A program made the position numbers and the translations under genes. The notes under the pieces were generated by a model that saw nothing but the letters and a program-made list of their open reading frames with translations, did not search any database and was not told the origin of the DNA. DNA of 64,000 nt from Albula goreensis (lineage: Eukaryota > Chordata > Actinopteri > Albuliformes > Albulidae). Below, piece by piece: positions 15,346 to 24,407 of this stretch; position 1 is the first letter of the stretch; every line of letters starts with the position of its first letter. The stretch lies in the NCBI GenBank assembly GCA_022829145.1, contig CM040755.1:22713063-22777062 (forward strand), in the 5' to 3' direction.

Positions 15346-15456
15346 TGGGAAGAGGGAGAGAGCGAGGGAGAGAGAGGAAAGGAGCGAGGGAGGGAAAGAG
15401 GGAGAAAAAAGAGAGAGAGAAGGAGGAAGAAGAGGGAGGAGGGAGGGAGGAAATGC
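15346..15456. repeat. polypurine (GA/GGGA) tract
   Basis: About 110 bp of almost pure purines on the + strand, built from GAGAGA, GAGGGA and GGAAG units. The long homopurine-homopyrimidine run could form triplex (H-DNA). The Arg/Glu-rich open frame across it (15313-15831, 172 residues) is repeat-derived. A second, weaker purine patch lies at 15719-15787. Confidence 0.9.
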
Positions 15457-15894
15457 TCAGCTGTTTTATTTAAAGAGAAAAAAAGAGTCCTTTTGGTCCC
15501 CCTGTTCTTTGTAGAACGTTTAGCTTTGACCCTCCCCTACTTTTTCCACTCCCTCCCACCCCCACTGCACCCCCCCAACCCCCCACAGTCCAACAGATCT
15601 GCAGGATACCATAGTCGCCAGCTTTTTATATCTACTTCAGTAGTTGTGTGCTTTTTTAATATATATCTCTACTGTATAGAGTGTGTGTACCAACATTGTC
15701 ACATCAGGCTGGTTAGGGACAGAAGGACAGAGCGACTGGAAGGGAGAGAGAGAAATAGAGAGATTAGGAGAGAAAAGGAGAGAGGCTTTTTAAAAATGGA
15801 TTGTGGTTATTTCTACCACAGAGTAGGATAAACAATGCATTTTAAAGTTTGACTTAATTAAAGCAAAGTGGTTTCTCTATTTCTTTTTTTTTAG

Positions 15895-15979
15895 TTAATT
15901 TGCACAAAAAAAAAAATATCAAAAATTAGAAACCCCAAAGCCTAAACCTCCAAGCTGAGGATACAGAAACCAACTCAGG
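15895..15979 (+). other. candidate noncoding exon with strong splice sites
   Basis: A long pyrimidine tract ends in 'CTTTTTTTTTAG' at 15894, and 'CTCAGG|GTAAGTTG' marks a consensus donor at 15979/15980. All three frames contain stops, so it is not an internal coding exon. It lies just upstream of a CpG-rich block (16020-16440). It could be a UTR or long-noncoding-RNA exon. Chance occurrence is possible because the pyrimidine tract is low complexity. Confidence 0.22.
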
Positions 15980-16019
15980 GTAAGTTGTGGGTGTGTTTTA
16001 TTTTTTTCCTGGGCTGCTG

Positions 16020-16440
16020 ATTATGGAGCTGTTGATTGATTGGTCAGAGGCTGCGGATTACCAGGGGCCGCTCATCACCTGATAATGCCTACTGATGAGA
16101 GGAGGGCAGAAAGGGGGTGAAAAAAGGAAGGGGAAGGGGGAAAGAAGGACGTTCACGGGCTCCTCATCACCGTGCTGTAGCTTGCCTCTCTGCCAGTGTC
16201 GCGCCTCTCCCGTTGTTTTCCCTTTCGCGTAGCGTGTGTGGTCTTGTCGCTTGCCTTTCGTTAGCATGCACGGGCGGCAGCGGAGGGCTTGGGGAGGGGG
16301 TGTCGGCGGCTGAGCGGGAGGGGAACTGCCTGCACGCGGCTCTTTGTGAATATGCAGATGGGGGGGCCCGCGGCCAACTGGGCGTTGCTGTGTGAGCGCC
16401 ACGCGTCGTCGTGTTTATGTGCTCTCTGTAGGGTGTCTGA
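16020..16440. promoter_or_regulatory. CpG-rich block (candidate CpG island or enhancer)
   Basis: The stretch is much richer in GC and CpG than its surroundings. CpGs are dense at 16198-16240 (TGTCGCG, TTTCGCG) and 16265-16410 (GGGCGGC, CCGCGGCC, CCACGCGTCGTCG). An exon-like segment with a strong donor ends 40 bp upstream. Open frames of 92 (+) and 114 (-) residues cross it without a recognisable domain. In vertebrates such blocks mark promoters or orphan islands. No TATA box or start site can be fixed. Confidence 0.4.
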
Positions 16441-16494
16441 TCTTCAACAGATTGCTGTTGTTTAGCGTGATCAACTAGCTCTGTTTTTGAGGGG

Positions 16495-16590
16495 CAGACA
16501 GGAGGTGGAGAGGGGAGATTGGGGGGGTGTTGAGGTGGGGGTGTGGGGTAGAGAGTGAATGAGTGAGTGAGTGTAGGGAGGTGTAGAGAG
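16495..16590. repeat. G-rich tract followed by GAGT repeats
   Basis: At least four runs of three or more G (GGGG, GGGGGGG, GGGGG, GGGG) at 16510-16550 have quadruplex potential on the + strand. Short TGAG/GAGT tandem units follow. Confidence 0.7.
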
Positions 16591-16636
16591 ATAGAGGGAT
16601 ACAGTGAAGAAGAATGGTTGTAGAACTATGAACTGC

Positions 16637-16657
16637 TTTTTTTTTTTTTTTTTTTTT
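16637..16657. repeat. T21 homopolymer
   Basis: Twenty-one consecutive T. No retroelement body is recognisable on either side, so it is not assigned as a retroposon tail. Confidence 0.95.
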
Positions 16658-16739
16658 ACACCGCTGACAACACATGATGATTGCTGCCCCCCTCCCATCC
16701 ACCCACCCCACACACCCGCACACGCAAACCCCCCCAGGG

Positions 16740-16870
16740 CTACCACGGCTTTTTTCCCCCTCATTTGCATGTCAAAGCAATGGAAAGCACAGCCCAGATT
16801 AGCATGGAGATAACATAATGATGTAATGAATTAAACGCACCTATTTCTGCACAGCGCCACGCTGTACTGA
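16740..16870. promoter_or_regulatory. regulatory-looking segment with POU octamer
   Basis: A perfect octamer ATTTGCAT lies at 16763-16770, followed by 'GTCAAAGCAATGG', which resembles a degenerate SOX/TCF site. A GATAACATAATGATG stretch lies near 16811. It is complex, non-repetitive sequence between two low-complexity regions. Function is not demonstrated. Confidence 0.2.
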
Positions 16871-16917
16871 GAGCTTAGGGAACGGCACAGGGGAGAGGGG
16901 TAGCAGACGGCAGCCTG

Positions 16918-17196
16918 GCGTGTGTGTGTGTCTGTGTGTGTATGTACATGTCTGTGTGTGTGTGTCTGTGTGTATGCATGTTTGTGTGTGTGTCTGTGTG
17001 TATGTACATGTCTGTGTGTGTGTCTGTGTATATGCATGTTTGTGTGTGTGTCTGTGTGTATGTACATGTCTGTGTGTGTGTGTGTCTGTGTGTATGTACG
17101 TGCCTGTGTGTGTGTGTGTCTGTGTGTATGTACATGTCTGTATGAGTGTGTGTGTATGTACATGTCTTTGTGTGTTTGTGTGTGTATGTACATGTC

Positions 17197-17235
<39 letters not shown>

Positions 17236-17262
17236 ACATGTCTGTGTATGTCTGTGTTTCTG
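16918..17262. repeat. higher-order GT minisatellite with TATGTACATGTC motif
   Basis: About 345 bp of GT-rich repeat in which 'TATGTACATGTC' recurs about every 28-60 bp and, in the first half, alternates with 'TATGCATGTTTG', giving a dimeric unit of about 60 bp. A pure GT stretch of about 35 bp sits near the right end (17196-17231). The long open frames on both strands (up to 199 residues, Cys/Val or His/Thr rich) are artefacts of a stop-free repeat. Confidence 0.92.
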
Positions 17263-17908
17263 CATTTATTTCCTTCCTGGAGAATATGGCTGACAGATCG
17301 CTCGTCTTTCCACATAGTTTTTATTTGGATTTTAAATTGAACAGTTGGCACTGGCCCTTTGTAAAATCCTTGTTTAAACTCTTGCACCCATCCGCCTCAC
17401 ACATTTTTATCCTTAACTGTGTACAGCGGCCTCCCAGAACCGTACAAGATCCTGCACCATTCTCCAACAGCCAAATCATGCAGCTTGTTTTATGTAAGAC
17501 TTTTGCATGTTTCTTTTGAAGATTTTTTTCCACACAAAAATGTTTCTATCTGCTGGAGATGAGGGTAAAGGGGTAAGGGGCTTCATATAGACAGAAGGTT
17601 AAAGTCAAGGAGACTTACATTGTTCTAATATGTTTAATCCACCATTAGGAGCCCACTTTATAAGCCCAGCTTAATTTCAGATCAGTATATATACATTTAG
17701 TTTTTTTAAAGGAAAAGTTGTGCGCTACATTTCCATCTCAAAAATAAATTAAAAATGTAATAAAATACTTCTTAGCTGGCCCTCTTAGGAGACTATTTTG
17801 AATCATATCTGTTTGAAGAAGAAGCTCCTCTAAGACCATGAGAAAGAAAAGGAATCAGATATAATTCCACTACTGCCGGATGCACTGTTAAGTCTCTCTT
17901 TGTCCGTG
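17263..17908. other. noncoding sequence, nothing recognised
   Basis: Unique sequence that becomes AT-rich after 17680. No gene, RNA or element is recognised. Confidence 0.55.
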
Positions 17909-17909
17909 T

Positions 17910-17938
17910 GTCTGTCTGTCTGTCTGTCTGTCTGTCTA
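17910..17938. repeat. (TGTC)n tetranucleotide microsatellite
   Basis: About seven perfect TGTC/GTCT units, followed by GT-rich sequence to about 17995. Confidence 0.95.
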
Positions 17939-17995
17939 GCTGCATATATGTGTATGTGTCTCTGTAGGTGTGTGTGAGTGTGTCTGTGTGTGTGA

Positions 17996-18340
17996 GTCAG
18001 TTTGTATCCTTCTGTTTCTCAGTGGTGTGTGGGTCTGTGCTTATTGCCAGTAGTGTCAGACACAGACCCTTTTCTTGTATGTGAGCTGATGCCCCTAGCA
18101 CCCCTCCACTGCTCACACTATCCCACCCAATTATCACCCTCTGAAAAGCAGTGGTCCTGTTCAGAGCATCTCTCTACGTCCCTCCCTGAAAACTTCATAA
18201 TGAGATAACCCTAGCGCTCATTCATTTATCTTAATTAGTTTTTTAATGGCCTCTTGCGATTGGTGTTTATTGGGCGCACAGTATGTGGATAACAGTGGCG
18301 TTTATGTTTTATGAGACAGTGGATGGTGCTTAGTGAGGGA
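17996..18340. other. noncoding sequence, nothing recognised
   Basis: Unique sequence without recognisable features. Confidence 0.5.
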
Positions 18341-18478
18341 CTGAGGGAGAGAGAGGGGAGGGAGGGACAGTGGGAGAACATGAGAGACAGATGGAGGGGG
18401 AGGGAGAGAGAGAGGCATGGAGGGAGAGAGAGAAAAAGAGAGAATGAGAGAGAGAAACAGAGAGGGAGAGAGAGAGGC
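18341..18478. repeat. GA-rich purine tract
   Basis: GAGAGA/GGGAGA units with occasional C and T interruptions on the + strand. Short open frames on both strands (Arg/Glu or Ser/Leu rich) derive from it. Confidence 0.9.
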
Positions 18479-19859
18479 TTGAATTCATTCCTGCTAACTG
18501 GAATGATACCATTATGAAGTTTTTCTTTTTTTGACATAATTTTCATTCTATACTTTTATCTATGCTGAAAAATGCTTTGCCTGTTAATTTATATCATACT
18601 CAAAAGAATAAGTTTGATTCAAAGTAAATATGTAATATATTTTACAGTTGTGAAAATTCAGACTAGACCTCATAAAACCAGCATAAAAATGGCAAGCATT
18701 TTATTACAATTTCAGATATAAATGTGCATTTGCTGTCTGCATTTATGTAATAGTTAAATCAAAACATTGATTTAAACTATTGCATTTTGTACTCTGCTGA
18801 AAAACAACTGCTGAGGCGTAGTAGCTTTTGGAAGATGTTCAGAAAAGGTGTAAAAGAAACAATGAGAGATGAACAGAAAAGACACGTTGCAGTTATAAAA
18901 AGGGTCAAGCAGCATGGAAGGGGGGTTGAGGGGTGAGAACCTGTCGTCCAGAGACTGGGGAATTGGGGATGAAGCCGGGGGGCTGGGAGGCCTCCTCTAA
19001 AATGGTGACGGGACAAAGGGGGAGTGCGCCCACAGGGTCCACAGTCAAATTAGCGTTACGGGTGCAGTAATGAGAGGCTGCTGTGGCAGCGAGGGAAAGC
19101 ACACTGACGTGATTGGTGTGAGTAATGAGCTTTCACAGGACGGTCAGTTCAGAGTGGGGGTGTGGGGGTCGGATGATGTGATGCTTTATGATTCCACTGA
19201 CTTCAGCTAACCGCCTTCCGCTGCCCCCCTAGGCAATGACTGATTTGGGGGTTGTAGCCTCTTTTTTTCATATAAGAGGCTCCAACTGCCCCTGTACTCA
19301 TCTTAGATTCACATCAGACATGCACATGTCTATGTTTGTGAAATCTGTGGATTCAGGATTTGACTCTGAAATGAAATAATCACATTTTTTAGCCTTACAG
19401 AGAAAATGTGACACACATGGTCAATCCGTAGGCCTGTAAGACCCAGAAGCTAAAGATCTGCCGCGGCATCCAGGAAACTTTTTTGGGGAGGAGAGGGTCC
19501 TGAAAAAAAGCAGAGGTGATAACAATTGGAAATAAAGGTGGGGAGTGTGTATCATCCCCCCACCCACCAAGCTCATCTTAAGAGAAGGCACATTCATTCG
19601 CTCACATTCTTTCACAATGGGCTTTTTACACCATTCACAAAAAAAGAGTGACAACACACAGGAATCTTTTTGATTCTGACCAACATGGTGAAGATGATTA
19701 CGATTCACATCAGTCTCGATCGATAAAAGGCTGCCGCTGCTGAGCTGGGTACATTACATTTGTGAGGCTCTTGTGAAAGTGAGTGTCGTTGCTGTGTATG
19801 GTATTATGCCGAATATTGAACGCGGTCTGTTTTTATTTGTGTGATGAGAAAATGTTTTC
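18479..19859. other. noncoding sequence, nothing recognised
   Basis: Unique sequence: AT-rich to about 18800, then GC-richer to about 19260. No gene or element is recognised. Confidence 0.55.
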
Positions 19860-20150
19860 TTTCTTCCTTAGTATCGCAGAAAAATGAATAATGATATATC
19901 ATTTATTCCCATTAATGTTGTTGTGGACAGAAACCTAATTGCATTGCTAAAATGAGAGCTTTTGCTTTGTCTCTGACCAGCTCTCAATTTGAGTTACAGA
20001 GCCTGTGGCTTCTCTGATTCTGTTATAATTAAAATGAATGAGGCCAGATTGGGCCATTGAAATTGTGTATGCTAATGAATAGGGAAGTGGTGAATAAATA
20101 TTGATTGGCTGGTGTGTGTGGATAGTATTTATTTGATTGGATTCCATCTT
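19860..20150. promoter_or_regulatory. regulatory-looking AT-rich block
   Basis: Complex sequence with ATTAATG, CCTAATTGCATTG, TATAATTAAAATG, ATGCTAATGAATA and AATAAATATTGATTGGC motifs, that is, several homeodomain and CCAAT-like (ATTGGC) cores in 290 bp. It is a conserved-noncoding-element candidate. Evolutionary conservation is untested. Confidence 0.28.
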
Positions 20151-20217
20151 TTGTTAAGTGATGTCAGCACATGTGTTTGCATAGTTTACTGTATGTGGAT
20201 GTATATATGAGAAGCAG

Positions 20218-20220
<3 letters not shown>

Positions 20221-20248
<28 letters not shown>

Positions 20249-20310
20249 AGCGTATGAGTGTATGTGTGTATGTTTATGAGTGTATGTGAATTTTCCTGTG
20301 TGTGTATGTG
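20221..20310. repeat. GT microsatellite with GT-rich flank
   Basis: Fourteen GT units at 20221-20248 are followed by diverged GTATGAGTGTATGT units to about 20310. Confidence 0.93.
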
Positions 20311-20583
20311 TGAGACTTAAAGGAATGTGGGATAGACCATTGGCCTGGGGTGAACTTCTCTTGCTGTCACTCCACAGTCCAGTTTTCACCCCTGTCCTCT
20401 TGGGTCTCTATTGCCAATAACGAGGATAGGCAGGAGGGGGGATTATGGGTATTGATCGACCCAGGGGGATCATTAGGCATCACTATCAATCCCAGACTCC
20501 TCCTGCACCTCACCAGCCAGAGCAGACATTGCCAATTTGTCCCTATTAGAGAGCTCGGTCTGCTCAAATAGAGCTACCACTAG

Positions 20584-20990
20584 CTTCACAGGAGTGGACA
20601 TGGTCTGTATTAGCCTCACAGGAGTGGACATGGTCTGTATTAGCCTCACAGGAGTGGACACGGTCTGTGTTAGCCTCACAGGAGTGGGCACGGTGTGTGT
20701 TTGCCTTACAGGAATGGACATTCCTGTGAACACGGTTTGTGTTAGCCTCACAGGAGTGGACACGGTCTGTGTTAGCCTCACAGGAGTGGGCATGGTGTGT
20801 GTTTGCCTTACAGGAATGGACATTCCTGTGAACACGGTTTGTGTTTGCCTCACAGGAGTGGACACGGTGTGTGTTTGCCTCACAGGAGTGGGGATGGTCT
20901 GTGTTTGCCTCACAGGAGTGGACACGGTCTGTGTTAGCCTCACAGGAGTGGACATGGTCTGTGTTAACCTCACAAGAATGGGGACGTCTT
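20584..20990. repeat. 30-bp minisatellite with 42-bp variant units, about 13 copies
   Basis: The tandem unit is about 30 bp, with core 'CTCACAGGAGTGGACA' followed by 'CGGTCTGTGTTAGC'. About 13 units are present. Two are 42 bp long and carry the block 'GGAATGGACATTCC', a perfect 6+6 palindrome around GA. The order is short, short, short, short, long, short, short, long, then short units. Because 30 and 42 are multiples of three, both strands stay open (170 residues +, 183 residues -), but the peptides only mirror the repeat. The array boundaries are sharp. Confidence 0.97.
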
Positions 20991-22560
20991 CTGTCCTACC
21001 TTGTTTTGCTGCACATGCACCCACTGCTGTACACAGTGTGCATATTTAAGCTGAACGTGAAATAAATATGCCTATGGTACACTGCCTAAAAAATGAGTTC
21101 AAGTTTACATCCTAGAAGTTTGAGCTGGGTTTCCCAGACTTCCCAGTTTGGGTTGAATCCCAAACGGATAAAACAATTATTAAGTAATTCTGCCAAATGC
21201 ATATAAACTGCAGGTACACATGGTCAAAGCTACAGTTGTTACTGCGCTCAATGTCTTTGGGCCATGTTTTGAAAATATGGCCCAGTTTTCAGGCCATATT
21301 TAAATTTTCCGCATCCACACATGCCTTAAAAAGCAGTACCAAGTCAAAAAATGTACTGTTTTCATTTAGAGAAGCCACTGTACCATGCAGTCGGGCAGTG
21401 TCGTCTGGGGAAGTCATGTGTGTGTTAAAATCACAGGTGACCCTTAGAAACTCAATTCATTGGGACTCTGCATCAGTTTGACTTTTGATAGCCCATGGAC
21501 TAAGTAGCTTTCAAGGAAATATGAAGTGTTTGAAGTATTTGAGGTGGGGATTAATGAGGTGAGAGGCAGAAGCCCAGGCACACAGTGACAGAACCAGAGG
21601 ACATGTGGGAATTAGTCAAAAGTAAATGTCACATGTGCGCTTTAGTGTACTTCCTCTTACCGAGTGGGTAAAGATGCATTAAACAGTTTCCCATACTTGT
21701 ACGTTGGGATTCCTGAAACACGGCAAGAGACATCACATATCACACTGTGAGGATGGGCTGAAAGGTTTAGTCACTCCTTGCAAGTCATTTAAATCCCTAC
21801 ATACCCTACATTAAAAAATGTGAATCCCAATGCTATTTTTTAAATATTATTTTTCAATAAAAGAATCTGCAACAGTTTCTCTTCTTTTTTGTCTTAGTTT
21901 CATATCAATTGCACACTTGTACTAGGGTGTCCACATTTGTGAAGTTGTAGGTTTAAAAATTTGATGTTTTGAATGGAAAAAAAAAACATTTTCTAGTCTT
22001 AGACACCAAATGTATGTAGGGTCCAGGCCTGAGTCCGGAAGACTGATACATGATCCAGGAGATGTCTCTTTTGGTTCACAGAGGCAAGCAGGACAAAAGC
22101 GGGCTACTGGAAATAAAGGGGGTTTGTTTTATTTAACCATGCAATTAAATCGAAAAGCTAACAAACTACATGGTATATTGCCCCACATCAGGTCAGTACT
22201 AGAGTCACATTTCTGTGGTCACTGGGTGGAAAGACTCATGAGTGGAGCTAAAAAAGAGGCTACCCTGTCACACACACAGAATTCCAAAGATCCCATACCA
22301 CTTGGCATGACTCTGCAGCACAGTCTGTTGGGAGACCACACACTGCATCCCCTGGGTGGTTGGGGTTCAGTTCCCTGCCCACAACCTTTCTATATTGTCA
22401 TCCCATTTGGTCTATAAGACAAAAGCCCTCTCTGCTCTCCAACTTTCTGAAATAGAGCTACAACGACTGCTCCATCCTCCTTAGATCTCCTCCCCTTTTT
22501 TAAAAACAGTTCCTGTAAAGCCGTGCCTGCCCCCTCTATAGTGCCACCTGGATAGCAGGT
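20991..22560. other. noncoding sequence, nothing firmly recognised
   Basis: Unique sequence. The open frame at 22010-22417 (135 residues, +) has no recognisable domain. The sequence around it could be an old transposon relic, but I see no inverted termini. Confidence 0.5.
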
Positions 22561-22564
22561 CTGT

Positions 22565-22910
22565 GTTGTACAAAATTTATCAGCTGGTAATTACACCTCT
22601 AATTGAATATGGCAGTAGGGCTTATCCCAGCCTCGCCCCGCTTATCTGAGCGTAAGCCTCGTGTGTGTAGGAGTAAAACCCCCCGTTTATCCTCTCCTGC
22701 TGACAGACACCCTCTCAGCCCCGCACCACGAACACCACACAGCCGGTGCTGAGCCGGTGCTCTCCTCGCTCCTGCAAGACGGGGCACTTATCGGGCGTCT
22801 GGCGGCGCCGAGATGCCACTTGAGGCGGCGCTTGTTTTGACACCATGTCAGCGCCCGTGTCACTGGTGGGCGATTAGGAACGTGACGACGGCAGACTGTT
22901 AATGCCAGTC
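22565..22910. promoter_or_regulatory. CpG-rich block with five same-orientation GATA-type sites
   Basis: Five TTATC pentamers (GATAA on the minus strand) start at 22577, 22622, 22642, 22687 and 22788. The one at 22642 is a full CTTATCT site, and the one at 22577 abuts a CAGCTG E-box. A homeodomain-type TAATTA lies near 22588. CpGs are dense from 22633 to 22900 (GGCGGCGCCG near 22801), in contrast to the AT-rich surroundings. An 11-bp direct repeat containing GCCGGTGCT lies near 22742. The architecture fits an enhancer or CpG-island promoter. Function is inferred. Confidence 0.4.
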
Positions 22911-24368
22911 TTCTTTCTCAGCTGTGTATGCCGATTCCCCCCCTGCCTGGGCTCAGGGTGGCCAAAAACCCACGCAGCACCCTTCCTTTTGCTCGTTTCC
23001 TCCTTCTCATTGGGCTGGGATCAGGAGTGAAGTGGAGGGCCTCGCCTGACTCGCTGGAGGCACAGCTGTGCTGTGCGGAGGTGTCCTTCACCTTCCACCA
23101 GTCAGTGCCCAAAGACTCTAGCATAGACTCTGCCTTCAGACAATCTTCACTGGGTATGAGAGGGGTCTGCCCTACTGTAAAAGAGGGGTTTGCTTTGCTT
23201 TTTGTTTACTGATCCAAGTTCTCTGGTCTGGCTTTAGCATAGGAAATTGTTCTGTGAAGCAAGTTGGTGCTTTCGCCAGCCTTTTTGGAAATACAATTTG
23301 GCCATTTTTTTTTCTGTGATTTGACCTATTTTATTAGCCATGCCATTAACCTTCCCCACAGACTCACCTTGTGTTCACACTGACACATGTCACAGCTACA
23401 GTGCAACCAGAAATTATTCATTTTCAATGGAAGTCAGTGAAACAAAGCTACAGCAGTGCAAGATACAGCCAGTGACACAACACCAGAATCCAACACGGAC
23501 CCAATTTAGGAATGATGCAGTTGTGCATACAACCAGTCATAGGACCGATATATTGTTGTCTTTGGTTCACAACCAGACGAAGACAGTCCTGCTATGTCAA
23601 ACCTCTGAATGCTGCAGCTTCTGAAGCTTGTCTATGCACAGGATTTACCTTGAAACCAGCCTTTGTTATTTTTAACACCACAGATACAATATCAGCCACT
23701 TATTGGCTGTACTGCTGGAGGAACAGAGTCATTTTACAAACCTTCAGGTGCCCAGTGGTCAGTTACCAGCTTGCAAGGAGGTGTACAAGTTTAGTCAAAG
23801 TTTACTGTTTGGCAAGGACATCTGTTGCATTGCCAACACCAAACCATAGAATGCAAATGTCTAGCCACGGGGTGTGTAGTTTTTTTAAACATTCCAGTAA
23901 ACAAAATCCAGCTTTTTCTATGGACCAGATAGAGTCACTGTTTTCCAGCACAATACAAGAAATATTGTTATGATAAAGTCACAGTAGATTCTATATCTGT
24001 GTGGTGCCCTGAGTTTATGTGCAGGACAGAATATAATAAAACCTCAGAGATAGACACACATAAAGATCAGGGTGCTTTGTATCTCTGAAAGGTTTGTATG
24101 TATGAGTGACTGCAAAATACACTGGTTCAATTATTTATCATTTGTAGATCGGAAGCATTACCTTACGCTACTCCATGCACATTTCCATGTGTAATACTTC
24201 TTGTATTTAAATAGGTTAAACTTTAATCAAAAAACAAACCAAGCAGCAGCAATCTCCACTGATGAGCAGCGATATCTCCCATAAATTAACATACCACACA
24301 CTAGAAACACATATGTACCTAGTAGTGCGAAAACATTTTAATTTTTTTTTTTATAAATGTAGATACTG

Positions 24369-24373
<5 letters not shown>
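22911..24373. other. noncoding sequence, nothing recognised
   Basis: Unique sequence. An open frame at 23512-23973 (153 residues, +) is the longest non-repeat frame nearby but has no recognisable domain and no splice context. It is treated as chance. Confidence 0.5.

Positions 24374-24405
<32 letters not shown>
24374..24405. repeat. (GT)n microsatellite
   Basis: A pure GT run of about 16 units, preceded by a short TA stretch. Confidence 0.95.

Positions 24406-24407
<2 letters not shown>

Noticed and set aside
16637-16657. T21 run as a retroposon tail
   Set aside because: No element body or target duplication was found next to it.
16841-17519. Long open frames of 132-199 residues on both strands
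   Set aside because: They are produced by the GT/CA minisatellite, which lacks stops in all frames. The peptides are Cys/Val or His/Thr monotony, not proteins.
19890-19903. Palindrome AATGATATATCATT, repeated identically at 54173-54186
   Set aside because: Several 14-bp palindromes, and several coincidental 14-mer matches, are expected by chance in AT-rich DNA of this length.
20584-20990. Possible CRISPR array
   Set aside because: The units are contiguous and nearly identical with no variable spacers, and the surroundings are eukaryotic.
20473-21049. Overlapping 183-residue (-) and 170-residue (+) frames with a repeated decapeptide
   Set aside because: The frames mirror the 30/42-bp minisatellite, whose unit is a multiple of three. 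Openness on both strands is expected and not evidence of coding.
23512-23973. 153-residue plus-strand open frame
   Set aside because: No domain or homologue is recognised, and codon content looks random.
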